NCBI GenBank assembly: GCA_000969725.1
Contig: JXSR01S005431.1
Length of the DNA: 36,982 nucleotides
Direction: 5' to 3' (one strand)
From: Ophiothrix spiculata
Lineage: Eukaryota > Echinodermata > Ophiuroidea > Amphilepidida > Ophiotrichidae
This document shows, in pieces, positions 17,185-29,000 of this stretch. Numbering within the stretch: the first letter of the stretch is position 1; each line of letters starts with the position of its first letter. The position numbers and the translations under genes were made by a program. Below the pieces are notes generated by a model. It saw only the letters and a list, made by a program, of their open reading frames with translations, did not search any database and had not been told where the DNA came from.

Positions 17185-17593
17185 CAAACAATGGAAAAAG
17201 AGACGAGGCACAAGGCATATGGGTACAGCCAACGGATATAAGGTCTTAGGCCTTGTATCCATTGACTGTACCCATATTCCGTGTGCTCTCGTCTCGTTTC
17301 CCATTGTTTGTAATTGTGCGGTGCAACACAAACAATTAACTTCGTTCTGCTTAGTGATCATATCAGTGGCCTGTGTACGGCAGATATTCCTTTTACCTGG
17401 TGCTCACTAAGTATGAACATGTTGATTGTTGGTGCTGCCAGGTCATAGGAAGCATCTGACGTACATAGGTCACTCATATGATCACTAAGCAGAACAAAGT
17501 TAATTGTTTGTGTTGCGCTGCACAATTATAAACAATAGTAAATGAGATAAGAGCACACGGAATATGGGTACAGTCAATGGATACAAGGCCTTA
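17185..17593. repeat. Foldback family: half copy (17185-17246) then full palindrome (17247-17593)
   Basis: The full copy has the same order of blocks as 16841-17184 but the central segment is inverted relative to it ('gaacatgttgattgttggtg' here, 'caccaacaatcaacatgttc' there). The half copy is a right end only. They abut without unique sequence between. Confidence 0.85.
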
Positions 17594-18389
17594 ATGCAGC
17601 CTCAAAGACACTACACACATAAATAAAACGCCCTGAATATATATCAGCTATATTTTTCATGCAGTATTTTATTTTTACAAACTACGATGGTATGACAAGT
17701 TCTTGTTTCAATAAAGTTCTCTGCCAGAGAGACGTTACAAAATTTGATAAAAATATCTGAACCAATATCAATGCTGAGTTTGCAACAATCGTCAATTAAG
17801 CAGTTGGGAAAAAATTTCAACATATTTAATTTCTATTAAATTTGAAATACATAACTTGCATGTTTTTGTTCTTGATTTATTCAAAAATTGTGGATATTTT
17901 TTCCTATAGATGGACCCAAAAGTAATGCACTTAGTACTTTTTTAATTGAAATTTTGAAAAAGATGACCAAAAAATACCAAAATCTATTCTGGTTGTATAA
18001 AAGTTGTGCTGATACACTTGTAATTACTATTAAGCATCAAAATGTGCTAACACCACTTAATGCTTCTAGAATTTTTAAAGCTCAAAATAGCTGGATGAAA
18101 TAAGTGTTATCAAAATGCACACAAAAAGCAAAATTTCCAAAAACTTTAGGCTGTGAAAAAAATTCAATAGTCGTATCGCTTATTGTGCAAAATGTAAATT
18201 GAGGGAAAACGCAAGGATGCAATTATGGAAATCTAATCTGCCGTTGGTCTGGGTAGATACCTGCATATAATAAAGTTAACATATTGTGAGAAAAAAAAAC
18301 AAAACACCACTTGGCTACAAAATAATAAAAACATTTTCAGTCAAGTCAAAATTGTGAGTTGCAAATGGACGGAGTTATTAAACACAACC
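17594..18389. other. Intergenic AT-rich stretch
   Basis: No gene, palindrome or repeat boundary seen. May include the distal 3' UTR of the minus-strand NFAT gene. Confidence 0.35.
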
Positions 18390-18572
18390 TGTTGTGCTCT
18401 ATGCCTTCCATCAACCAAGGCTGACGATGATTACTAAGCGTCGTATTGACGAGGTCATCCTGGTCCTAACGACACGGACGGTTTAGTCAAGATCTGGATG
18501 ACCTCCCAACATGGCAAAGTGACCATCATCGGCTTTAGTTGATGGAAAGCTCCAAATAGTACACGCACAACA
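18390..18572. repeat. Three-tier inverted repeat (long hairpin)
   Basis: Three nested stems share one axis: TGTTGTGC/GCACAACA at the base (18390, 18565), 'ttccatcaacCaaggc.gacgatgat' with its partner at about 18521-18546, and 'gaggtcatcctggtc' (18451) with 'gatctggatgacctc' (18491). Loop near 18466-18490. It could be a MITE or a structured RNA of the NFAT 3' region. Confidence 0.7.
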
Positions 18573-21500
18573 AATTGTCTTTAACAACACTTCTTTTCCC
18601 GATTACTATTATTCTTGAACTTGTAGACCATTCCTATAGTTGGCACATTTCCATTCCAAATTTGGCATAACAATTGCCTCACATGATGAATCGTGACCAA
18701 TTCAATACCTGCAGCATGCCTGACACCCAAATATGTATGGAGTTAGCCACGATGCATCATGCGACGCAATTCTTGCCCTCGTTCCGATATTCCGTTAGCT
18801 ACGGAAAAATGCCAAGTATAGGAAGGATCTACTTGCACATTCAAAGTGAATAATAAAACCATCTTGCACCAGTTTTCTGTTTACTTTCAAATTACCGAGG
18901 CAACACACGTTGCAAGGGACTTGCAGAAATCTGCAGTCTTCCAACTCGAGATGTCAATGCAACCTGCTGTAAACAGTCAAGATGGTGCAAGTTGTGTTAA
19001 CCCTGGGTTAGGGCCTACCCTGGGTTCCTAATGTTGATGATACATACAGCCAATTTGGTCCACGGTTGATGTCAGGACCACTAAATAATGGTGGGATTCA
19101 CAAGTTATCCTATATTTTGTTCTCAATTCCCGAGCGAGTGTTACGTGCAATGATGGTGATGGAATTATCAATCACTGTATTGATTAGATGACACTTACCG
19201 AGTTCTGAACTTCCAAAAGAAAAGGGCTTAACTCTGTGACCCATTTAATGTGATCACTTTGCTAGATAACACCATGTCACTACTGAATGAGAACAAAAAC
19301 TTGGATATACATAACGTCAAATACTGAATAAAATCTGGGAAGTACACCAAAAACCGATAAGTGCATGTCTCAAACATGTAAGTTTAGATATGTACACAAG
19401 ACATTCTCTATGAATTATGATACAAATTTTGTAAAAAACTGGGCAAGAATATCATGTTCATGTATACAAAATACAAGGTACTTTTTAGCTTTGTTTGAAA
19501 AAAACTCTTGATTTTAGAAAAAGAGAAGTTGTATTGTTGTAATTCCTACAATGTGAAATTTGTATTTACTGTTACTATATCAATTGATGTGGTTACTATG
19601 TGAATAGAAAACAAAAATTGAAGCCCTTTGCAGAAATGCGCAAGGCAGCTACGGATGTAGGACACTTGTTGCGTCAGATTCAATATCAAAATTACTATAG
19701 ATCGAGGGTTTGCACGATGCGATACGCATCATATACGCAGACTGTTCTTGCCGCCATTTTGGTGGGGCGTAGTAGTTTGTGACGTTAACAAGACATCAAA
19801 ATCGGCATTAACTGTTGATTCATATGTCATGACTTGAAATTTTATCTGAATGTAGTGAGAACATTCTTGTTATTACCAGTAAATAATTTGGCAAGTTTCG
19901 TATTGTTATGAACTTCCGGGACTATTTGATGGTGACTTGCGGCAGCTGAGTGACGCTGTGTATGGCATGACAAAACATGCAAACCCTCTTTTGAAAGCTG
20001 TTGTTTGTTCTGTAATGAATACAACTTCTTTGGTTAGTAACTTCTGAATTTTTGTGAATTTAAGTATTCTTCAAGGAATCAATTCCTATATTTTTTTACT
20101 AAATGTAAAGATTCTTATGAAAAAATAAAGCTACATACAAAAAAGGGTATAATTGTACTATGGTGTTCAAATTGAGAAAGAGAATTTTAACCTGGGATCT
20201 GATCTAGGTATATGGACTTCATCTTTCTTTGATTTCAGTACTGAGCTTCAGAGCAAACAAAATTGAGGCGATTATAACATCAGTACAATTATTTAAAAAG
20301 ACAGTTTATAACAGTTACAATAAAGAACACAATAACGGCTGCACTTTCTCAATTACTTATCGGGTTAAGTGGTCGTATAGGGAGTTTCAGGTCTAAAAAT
20401 AAGTTCTTCTTATAATAAATACAAAGTATAAATAAACTCTGCTTTTAGTTATATATTACAAATGTATGACCAAACTTGATTCGGCCTCAAAGCCTTCATC
20501 ATAAGAACTGTTCTGTAGAGGTGGAATACAATGACATACGGATCTCTGACGAACGTTAAAATGAATACTGATTTTACTGGATGCATACATATTTGCCTAC
20601 AACCAAATCAAATTCTGCAGCTGCATATTCGGGAGGCGTTGCAATGAATGAAATATCGTTTGGAAATTGAACGCTGGCTTTGAGGCACTGGAACTGTTAA
20701 GGTGTTTCGGTAGAAAAACATTTCCCTTCTCTTGGGATCTTATATTTATGCTACGTACAATACAATTATTTACAAAAAGCTTGCGTTTTTACTTAAGACG
20801 CATCAAAACTCTGAAATGTGTGTCACAAAAAAAAAACGGTAACAACTGTGCCAAATATATTTACAATGGCTTACAGTATATACATAACAAAGGCAATACA
20901 ATGGTGTACTTTTGGTCAACCACTGAATTCATCCAAATAATACTGCTCAAAAAATGGTTCATTTGATAAATTGTGATGGGATTTTGATTCCCTGGTAAAT
21001 CAACTGGTCAGAAAGCATTTCATTTTTTCTGTGCGTATTTTGCTTGGCATAAAAAAGGACACACAATTTGCAGATATAAATATGTACACTATTCTGTACA
21101 TATTATACATAACATTTATACAAAGCTATATTTACATTAATTGGACCTAATCAATACATCAAAAGCCTGCCATTGACAAACCTGGTTGCTAAAGTTATTT
21201 TTTACAAGTATTCTGTCTACATGCATGGCTTTTTTCTAATCATTTAATCTCCTATGATACAAGTCTAAAGCTAATTCAAATATCCCCCTAATATCCTATC
21301 AATTTCTGGAACAATCTACTACTATGTAAATTGAATATAAACAAGCGGTAATCCAGATGATCTTCAAAACTTTCAAGCCGAGGTTGCCTATAGCTGTTCC
21401 TATCACCGTCTATGACATCTTCACTAGTCGAGCTTCACTGAATGTTGAGTACAGAACATACTGTAAAGAGAATGGAAGAATTAAATTTACTAGAAGTGAA

Positions 21501-22042
21501 AATTATATAAAAAATTTATTTGGGGCGAGCGAAATGGTTTATATGGGTATAGGTCTTGGCAAACTTGTCTATACCAGATTAACTATCCTTTTCAAATTTT
21601 CATATCACTGGCCAATGTGCATTTCAAAATGGCGTATTTCTGCAAGGATTGGCTTTGTCATCTTAGGATCTAGGAAAAAAAAATATTTGACTTTCAGCTT
21701 TTAAGGGTACATATTGAAGATTATGAAAAACACCAAAAAATGCTTTTTGCAACAACTTCTTAAAACAAAACATGGAGTAGCAACTTGGATCGTAACATGA
21801 TATACGGCTTCAAGGTTTATTTTCATTTTAAATTGGGCCATGTACACCACTTTTGAGCATTAACAACCAATAACATACCACACACACTGCAAATATGTGT
21901 GTAACTAAGCGTATCATTATGCAGAAGAGTTTAACAAGCGTCGAAGAGAACAACTCTGCAAGTGACAAACAATCAATGATCATCAAGATAAACAGATCAA
22001 AACACTTCCTAATATGTTATATCAAAATGACAAGTTATTTAC
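18573..22042 (-). other. Probable 3' region of the NFAT gene; terminal exon not resolved
   Basis: The last identified NFAT exon ends at a donor (gtaaat from 22042 downward), so at least one more exon lies below it. I found no terminal transposon repeats here, unlike the rest of the intergenic zone. That fits a long 3' UTR. Candidate acceptors on the minus strand are near 21962, 21437 and 20694. None gives a recognisable C-terminus in the required phase. Confidence 0.4.
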
Positions 22043-23011
22043 CTGACGGCATATTTGGCAAATTCAGGGTGAGTGGATTCTGTTGCTGCTGCTGCTGCGC
22101 TAGCTTGGTAAGTATTCCTGGTTGATTCACCTCCATCTGGGCTGCCGCTTTCAATTTGTCGGCAAAGCTCACTTCTCCCACACTCTGCGGCTGCTGTTGA
22201 ATCTGGATCATGGACTTGTCATCCTGTTGCTCTTTCTGCTTGAGCTGTTCCTGCAGTTTGGCCGCGTGCATCTGAAGTTGAGCCGACACTTGCATGGCTG
22301 CAGCCTGCACTTGTGGCTGAAGAGCTTGCATCTGCACTGCTTGAGCTTGCAGGGCCTGGAGCGACTGAGCAGCTTGTAATAAGGTTTCTGCAGGAAGAAG
22401 ATGGCTTTGCTGTTGCTGCTGCTGCTGCTGTTGCAACTGTTGTTGCTGCTGTTGTTGCTGAATCTGCTGTAATAACTGCTGTTGCTGTTGAATCATTGGC
22501 GACAACTGAAGTGTAGGAGGCGAACTGACGACTGGCAGAGGGGCGCTAACTTGGGCGAATTGGGACAGAGCGTTGACAGTAACGGTGGCTGGTTTGGGTG
22601 AGCTCGCCGGGGTCAGGATGGATGCCAAAGTGGTAGGCTGAAGCTGCGGAGAAGCTGTCGTAACTGGGCCAAGTCCACTAACTAGGCTCTGTAGGGTAGT
22701 TTGGTTAGTGGTCACCGGTGCTTGGACTTGCTCCACAAACGTGTTTACCGCTGGTTGCAAAGTAGGTAGTTGCATGCTCGCCGTTGTTGCTGCTGGTTGA
22801 AGCTGCGTCATCGGTAGTTGCATCTGCGTCGTCGACGTGTCCATCTGTACTGCTGTTGGCGTACATGAGGTCACTGCTTGTAACTGCGATGTAATGGTCT
22901 CCTGCGCTGCTGGGCCGAGGCTGTTGATGACGTCCATGGCAGTCAAGCTTTCCACCTTGGGTTCCGGTACTGGCGACATCTGGACAGAAGTCATGTCAAA
23001 CTGCAGTGACC
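22043..23011 (-). CDS. NFAT5: NFAT5 exon: glutamine-rich activation region
   Basis: Acceptor ttatctctag before 23011; donor gtaaataac after 22043. 969 bases, about 322 residues from [19 protein letters not shown] to LNLPNMPSG. Contains two long glutamine runs at about 22400-22500, coded by mixed CAG and CAA, and many LQ/MQ/TQ pairs. This composition is typical of the NFAT5 transactivation region. Reading through the donor would stop after one residue (GGT AAA TAA), so intron retention would yield a protein ending here. Confidence 0.93.
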
Positions 23012-26000
23012 CTAGAGATAAAGAATGTATGAAATATGCTATTAACTTCCAGGGCAAAATCTAGCATGCATGCCGTCATCAGATTTCACTTTCTATTCAA
23101 ATATTTAAAATTGAAAACAAACATTTTCTGATTTTTCAGGGATTTTCTTTTGAGGTGCTACAGAGTTTTACTCTTCTTGATTGCCCTTCTTACTCTTCTT
23201 GATTGCCCTTCTCTGGTGAGCGATTTGGAGCTCCTCTGCTATCTTTCTTGCTTTTAGCATTTGTTTTGCTCTAATTATGCTCGCCTAAACAGCTACAGGA
23301 AGCCATTTAATGCTCGCCAGTAATTTTCAAAAGACAAAGCCTGTTTTTGCACGTCATGGCTTCTCAACAGCTATTGCTATTATCATAAACCTACAGGCAA
23401 GGCTTTAGTTGCACACCCTTCGATCATGTCTTTTATACAGGCACACTGGTTCTTCTAACGATGGCATAACATCAGTGTATAAAACAAATTGGTGTACATT
23501 AGGCGTGGGCTGAGCTTTATACGGTTGATGTCACATGTGAAAAGTATTGGCTTTTATTGCCATTTCCTACGTACCTTCTGAACTGGTGTTCTCAATAGCA
23601 GTAGAGGAGCCAACAACAATATTGTTGTTCCTTCTAGTAGTTTTACCTGTAAGAGGTGTGAAAGAAATGCATTAGAAGGTGCTCCCCGGACTCTTTTGAA
23701 AGATCCGCCTAAAAGAAGAAAGAGGCTACGTCATGTCAAAGTATCACTAGAGTCTATTGGATATGAACAGCCTGCATCGGAGCCTAACAATAGATAACAA
23801 ACATGCCGCCTATTATATGCAAAGCGTCAGATTTTCCAGAACTTGTGACTAGTTTGAATAATTTTATTTTATTCTCGCAACATATACAATACATTTTAAA
23901 GTTCATGGAACTACATTTGTGTAGTTAAATCAAAGAGCATCAAGAATCGAGAGCATGAATGTTTTTTTTTGTCCTGGGTTGCACATCGGCTTTGCATAAT
24001 TCCAAGGCGAGGATGTTTCTCAAAAGATTACAATCTTAAATATAAGTCTGATTACATAAGATGATGACCATACATTACATCTACTGGCTTTGCTTTCATC
24101 ACACGTGCCATACATTGACAAGCATGGATTCAATCAAAGCACACAACACCACTTTGCTTCTTAGGACTCCCCGATTCGATAATTCCAACGCTTCACACAC
24201 CAATGGCTACACAGAGGCCACAACGCACTACAGTTTGGGATTGCCCATTGATAACCAAACATCGCACGCACATGGTTTCATAAGTGAGGAAAGCATAGGT
24301 ACGATTGCAACTTGTAATAAATCGAAGTAGAAAAACGGGCTTCCGTCACATTATCTTGCACGCCACTAGTACAAGTCGACACCACAGTGGATGAAACACT
24401 CGTCCCAAGCCTCAATTTGATAATAGAGTAGTCAACCATATACCATGACATCATGCTACGAAAGCTTGCAGGTTTACGTTTATTTCCGAATGAGATTGGT
24501 TTACAATTTTAAATCCTAACATTTACACTTAAACATTTTAAACATTTATATAACCAATCTCATTCGGAAAATTTTAATAATTCGAAATCAAATACATAGT
24601 CAACTGGTCAAGCAATAGTTGTCCACGACTATGTTTAATTCCAAAAATTCTCCCAAACAGACCAAAACAAGCCAAATGTTCCCATCCCATAAAAAGTTTG
24701 ATAAAGGTTTCTAAAAAGAAAATTTAGGCCTGCCATTCCCTAATCTAAAATGTAAGTTAAATCTTTTGACAAAATCCCTCCCTCAAGAACTTTTTTATGT
24801 TGGCACTAACTAGCATTTTGAAATCAATTCAAAATACTAAACCAACGTATATTAAAAGCCACTCCCTATCAAAGACATTGCATTAACTTGATTCAATGTC
24901 AATAAACATATACCACTCCCTAACACTATTCAGTAACTGATGCATTGATGATATATTTACAATATTCTAAATACCACTCCCTAACACTGATAAATTTAAA
25001 ATGTTCAAAATACCACTCCCTACACTAATTTTTAATAGTGGATGTTTTGGAATGTCCAAATAAAAAGGCCACTCCAAACAACTGTTTTTTATTTTATAAA
25101 TACCACTCCCTACACTATTTTGTAATTTTGCAGTAGCCAAAAATAACCACTCCCTATCACTAAATTTGTAAACGGATTGTTTTGAAATTTCCAAAAGCCA
25201 CTCCCTACTCTTATTCATTTGAAAATTTGTGATGTCCAAAGAAAACCACTCCCTAACATTTTTGAAGTTTTGATAAAACCCATTTTCAGATCTTTTTTTC
25301 GGGTCTGTTTTTGGGAGCCACTCCCTATTTGTACCCATTTTAGTTTAAATTTTGTTTTTGTTCATATCCAATGACTCAGGATCTTTATATGTCTATGGTC
25401 CAGTCACGTTGGAAAAAGTTGTTCTGCGATGTCCATGATGAAAACTAAGTTGGGATAGATAACCTGTGGATAAAATGGAATTAATGTTACAGCAAGCTTC
25501 AGACCACACAACTTTACCTACAACAAAATGAGAGCAGAGTATTAGGTTAGTATAAGAATTACATTTACATTTAGTGGCTTTTATGGGCATTTTTTCCTCC
25601 TTTTTGGAGCCCATTACAATTAAGAATGTCCAAAAACTTTCAAAAATCATTTCCAAAATGTACATGTGTATTGATCAACAAATTTATGCATACAAAGTGA
25701 TTTTTTTCTGTGACTGCTCAATTTTAAATACCACATGTTTGTTCTTAAAAATCATCAATATATGTTAAGCACATAAGAATTGCTTCTTTGTTTGAAAGTC
25801 AGGCAAGAATCAGGCAGATAATCATCATTTAAAAATGGCTTTAAACTGGATTTCAAATTTAGCCATACGCCTTTTGAAAAATTGATTGACATTGTATTTC
25901 CGCCTTTGCTTGGAATGCATTCTAGCAACAAACCAATAATGCTAACAATAACAGCCAACATGGCAACCACATAAAACTAGGGTAAGAAAAAAATACTTAC

Positions 26001-29000
26001 TAGCAAGGATGGGAATGTTCACCCCTAACTATAATAATAATAATAAGTCCCTAATATGTATATAATACATAAATTTTCTCACTATGAATAAAAATATCAA
26101 AAAGTGAAGTCGCCAAGCAGCTTATGTTAATGACCAGCACTATAGTTTGCCAACATGATATGTAGTTCCAAGCATAGGCTTTAGTTGAAATAATAAAAAC
26201 AATATAAATTCTTAAAAATATCTTTGACTGTACTGTACTGATTCTGTTGAGCTTTACCGAAGTCTGAAGGCGACGTTAACCGCACAAAGTCATGTTAACG
26301 TCTCGGCCAAGTGCTTACGTACGTATGCACTGTTCAAAGCGTGAATTATCATCCAAAATGCAATGAAGCCTGGCAAAAGATAAGATAGTTTCATGTAGTG
26401 AATTTGTGCCCGCCCATTTTCATACAAATCATACCCTAAATCCTAAAATGCTGACCCTAACATGCTCCAACCCGGGGGCAAACGTCTGGGATAAAGGGGG
26501 GACGTGTTGAGACTACGAGGGCCATCCCATGAGGCTGTGCATGCTCTGCAAGGTGTTAAGTACACGACAAAGTTTTTTAAATACCCACACCCAATTTGGT
26601 TTACTAGTACACCCTTTTCTATTAATGTTTTCCTATTTTGCACTATCACATTTTCTAAGCTTGTTTTGTTCCAAATGTATACTTTCAAAATCAAAGAAAA
26701 GTTCATTAATAACTGCCGAAAAAATTGATCAACTCAAAAAACTTCACTCACATCTGAATCATCACAAAATCATGAATTTTCTGGAACAAATTCTCTACCA
26801 AAATATTTACAAATATATTAAACAAACTCGAGCATACTTGTTCAAATTGTTCAAAGTAGATCAAAGATTTTTAGTTATGTACACATCTTGAAAAGCAAAC
26901 AGCCTCCTAAACATTCCTAAACTGACAACTAAATAACCCCAAATATATAACCAAGGTAATCCCTGTTGACAGCAGTTGACAGCGGCAATCGTATCTTTTT
27001 TGGTTGTTGTTGTTTAATTTCTCTACACATTATTTAATTTATTTTGGATCATAGAAATTATTGCTAGCTAATTTGTAAACCAAAATTGTCTCAAAAATTA
27101 TTTTGTTTTTCTCCAAACTTATACAATTATGTTTCTTGTTTTGGTTTTGTTTCACATTGTCTTTCATTACAAAGTTATAAATTCACATGAATTGAAATAT
27201 GATCTAAACAAAAACAAAAATATGTCCTTTTGATTCTATTGTTTTCAAAAATGTTAAAAATTCAAATATCATAAATTCAGAACTGCTTTGCTTGGTGCTG
27301 TCCAAGGATTATCTTGGGTTGACATATGTTAACAATACTGCTCTGGAGTCAAGAAACAAGTTTGGTCTGTCAGGTCCGTTCATTTGTTTTGTTTTAAAAT
27401 TGAAAATTTAATCGAAAAATCACACTTACTGATATTGCCTATATCTTTGAAATAGAAAACAAATTCTTAAGCATCTCAGTTTTACTAACTATGTGTGATG
27501 CAATCAAAAAGTTCAAACAAAATTATCATCTTCACATCCGAACACAATGAACTTGCATATAAATTAAATAGCAACGATTTACTGTTTTGGTTATAAATTT
27601 CGAAAGAACGCCTGTATAGCAGCATGTCTGTCCGAATCGTAAATGTATCTTAACATATACGAGCAATATTGTTGTACAACAATACACAACTGTTTGATTG
27701 TATAGGGCAACTGCAATCATAAGCAATTTACAGTGAAATAAACTGTAACTTGTTAAATTACAAGCCATAAGAAAGTCTAAATGAAAATAATTGCCAAATA
27801 AAAGTTTTGATCCTTCCATTTACCAGAACTCATAAGTTTACTTAAATAGTTTATTTTTTTGTTTAATGGAATTGTTCTTCCTTCTAATTTTTTAGTGAAA
27901 TAAATTTTGAAAATCAACTTGGTAAAAAAATACAATTGTACTCAGGGCTGTTAAATGTTCCAAGGAACGAAGTCCTAACGACCGATTATAGACAAAATAC
28001 TATATAAAAGGGTTCGCTCGTATACCAAAACTAACTCAGCGACTGGACTTCTGAGGGGTTCCTATATTCGACATTTAAAAGACCTGTCATAGAGAGTTTT
28101 TGCAAACTTTTCTCACTTGTCATTAAGAAATTGTGGAATGCGACATTCCGATCCAAAGTTCACTAACAATTGATAATCTTTGGTAATTTGATAAATGGCT
28201 TGCGCTTATGGTTCCAGCATTCCTATAAATATGATCACAAGACACAAAAGTAAAATGGAGAAAGTACAAAATCCAACACTGCTAAAGGGGAATTCAGTCA
28301 AAAGTGCCTTTTTCCAAATTGTTGTTGAACTTTTCATAGTATTTAATATAATGATATTTGACAGGTCGACTCAAGCAGATATGTTATGTTTAAACCAAAA
28401 TTACATACCGATTGTTTGTTTTTGTTTTAACCCCTTTTGCATGTTCTACATTTGAATTGATGAAGATCAACTCATTTAACATAAGGAAATTTCAAACTAT
28501 TTTTCGGTCATCTTTTTAAGTCTATTTGATTTTGTATTTTACTGTTTTGGGGTCATCCTTTAGTCTATTTGGTTTTGTATTTTCTCCATCATAATACACA
28601 TTTGGGAAAGACTGCCAGTATTTTGCATTTGAGAAGTTCGAATTTCAATTAGACTGGGATTTTAGCCAATATGAGTTTATAGTAGCCTATTATCTAATAA
28701 GCTTTAGAAAATTTAGGAAAAAAAATAAATAAAAAAGTATCAAACTAGTCTTCATATCTTTATTTTCAACTTTGCAGATTTTTTTATCAGCATTTTAGAT
28801 AATTTTAACTCAGCAATTAAAGACTAGTAGTTTATTGCATGAGTAAAATGATATCGATTTTAAAATGAACTACTTTTGGTGGCCAAATTTTAAGGTATCA
28901 TTCCAAAATTTAATCTCAAATAATTCCTGATAAAGTAAGCAGTTCACATAAAATTTAATCAGCCTGGCATGACTTTCCATAATGTTGAAATATAAAAGAA

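Noticed and set aside
20580-20693. Candidate terminal NFAT5 exon (acceptor ccttaacag)
   Set aside because: All three frames are open for 25-40 codons; the one in the required phase gives an unrecognised 28-residue tail. Not supported without cDNA.
21357-21704. 115-codon open frame on the plus strand
   Set aside because: No recognisable domain, no splice context, antisense to the probable NFAT5 3' region. The minus strand here also has an open run (SSTSEDVIDGDRNSYRQPRL..) preceded by a stop and in the wrong phase for the NFAT5 donor. Both are probably chance.
22313-22516. Alanine/valine-rich open frame opposite the Gln-rich NFAT5 exon
   Set aside because: It is the complement of the glutamine codon runs on the minus strand.
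24967-25338. 123-codon open frame on the minus strand with REWL/VGSGI repeats
   Set aside because: It is produced by the CACTCCCTA minisatellite read on the other strand and lies within an NFAT5 intron; no splice sites fit.
25393-25470. Possible exon on the minus strand after ttatccacag ([17 protein letters not shown])
   Set aside because: No donor at a sensible position and no resemblance to NFAT5.
26274-26367. Possible NFAT5 exon on the minus strand (acceptor tttgccag, donor gtaagc, phase fits)
   Set aside because: The peptide ([16 protein letters not shown]) is hydrophobic and unlike any NFAT segment; a direct splice from 29028 to 23646 is also in phase and simpler.
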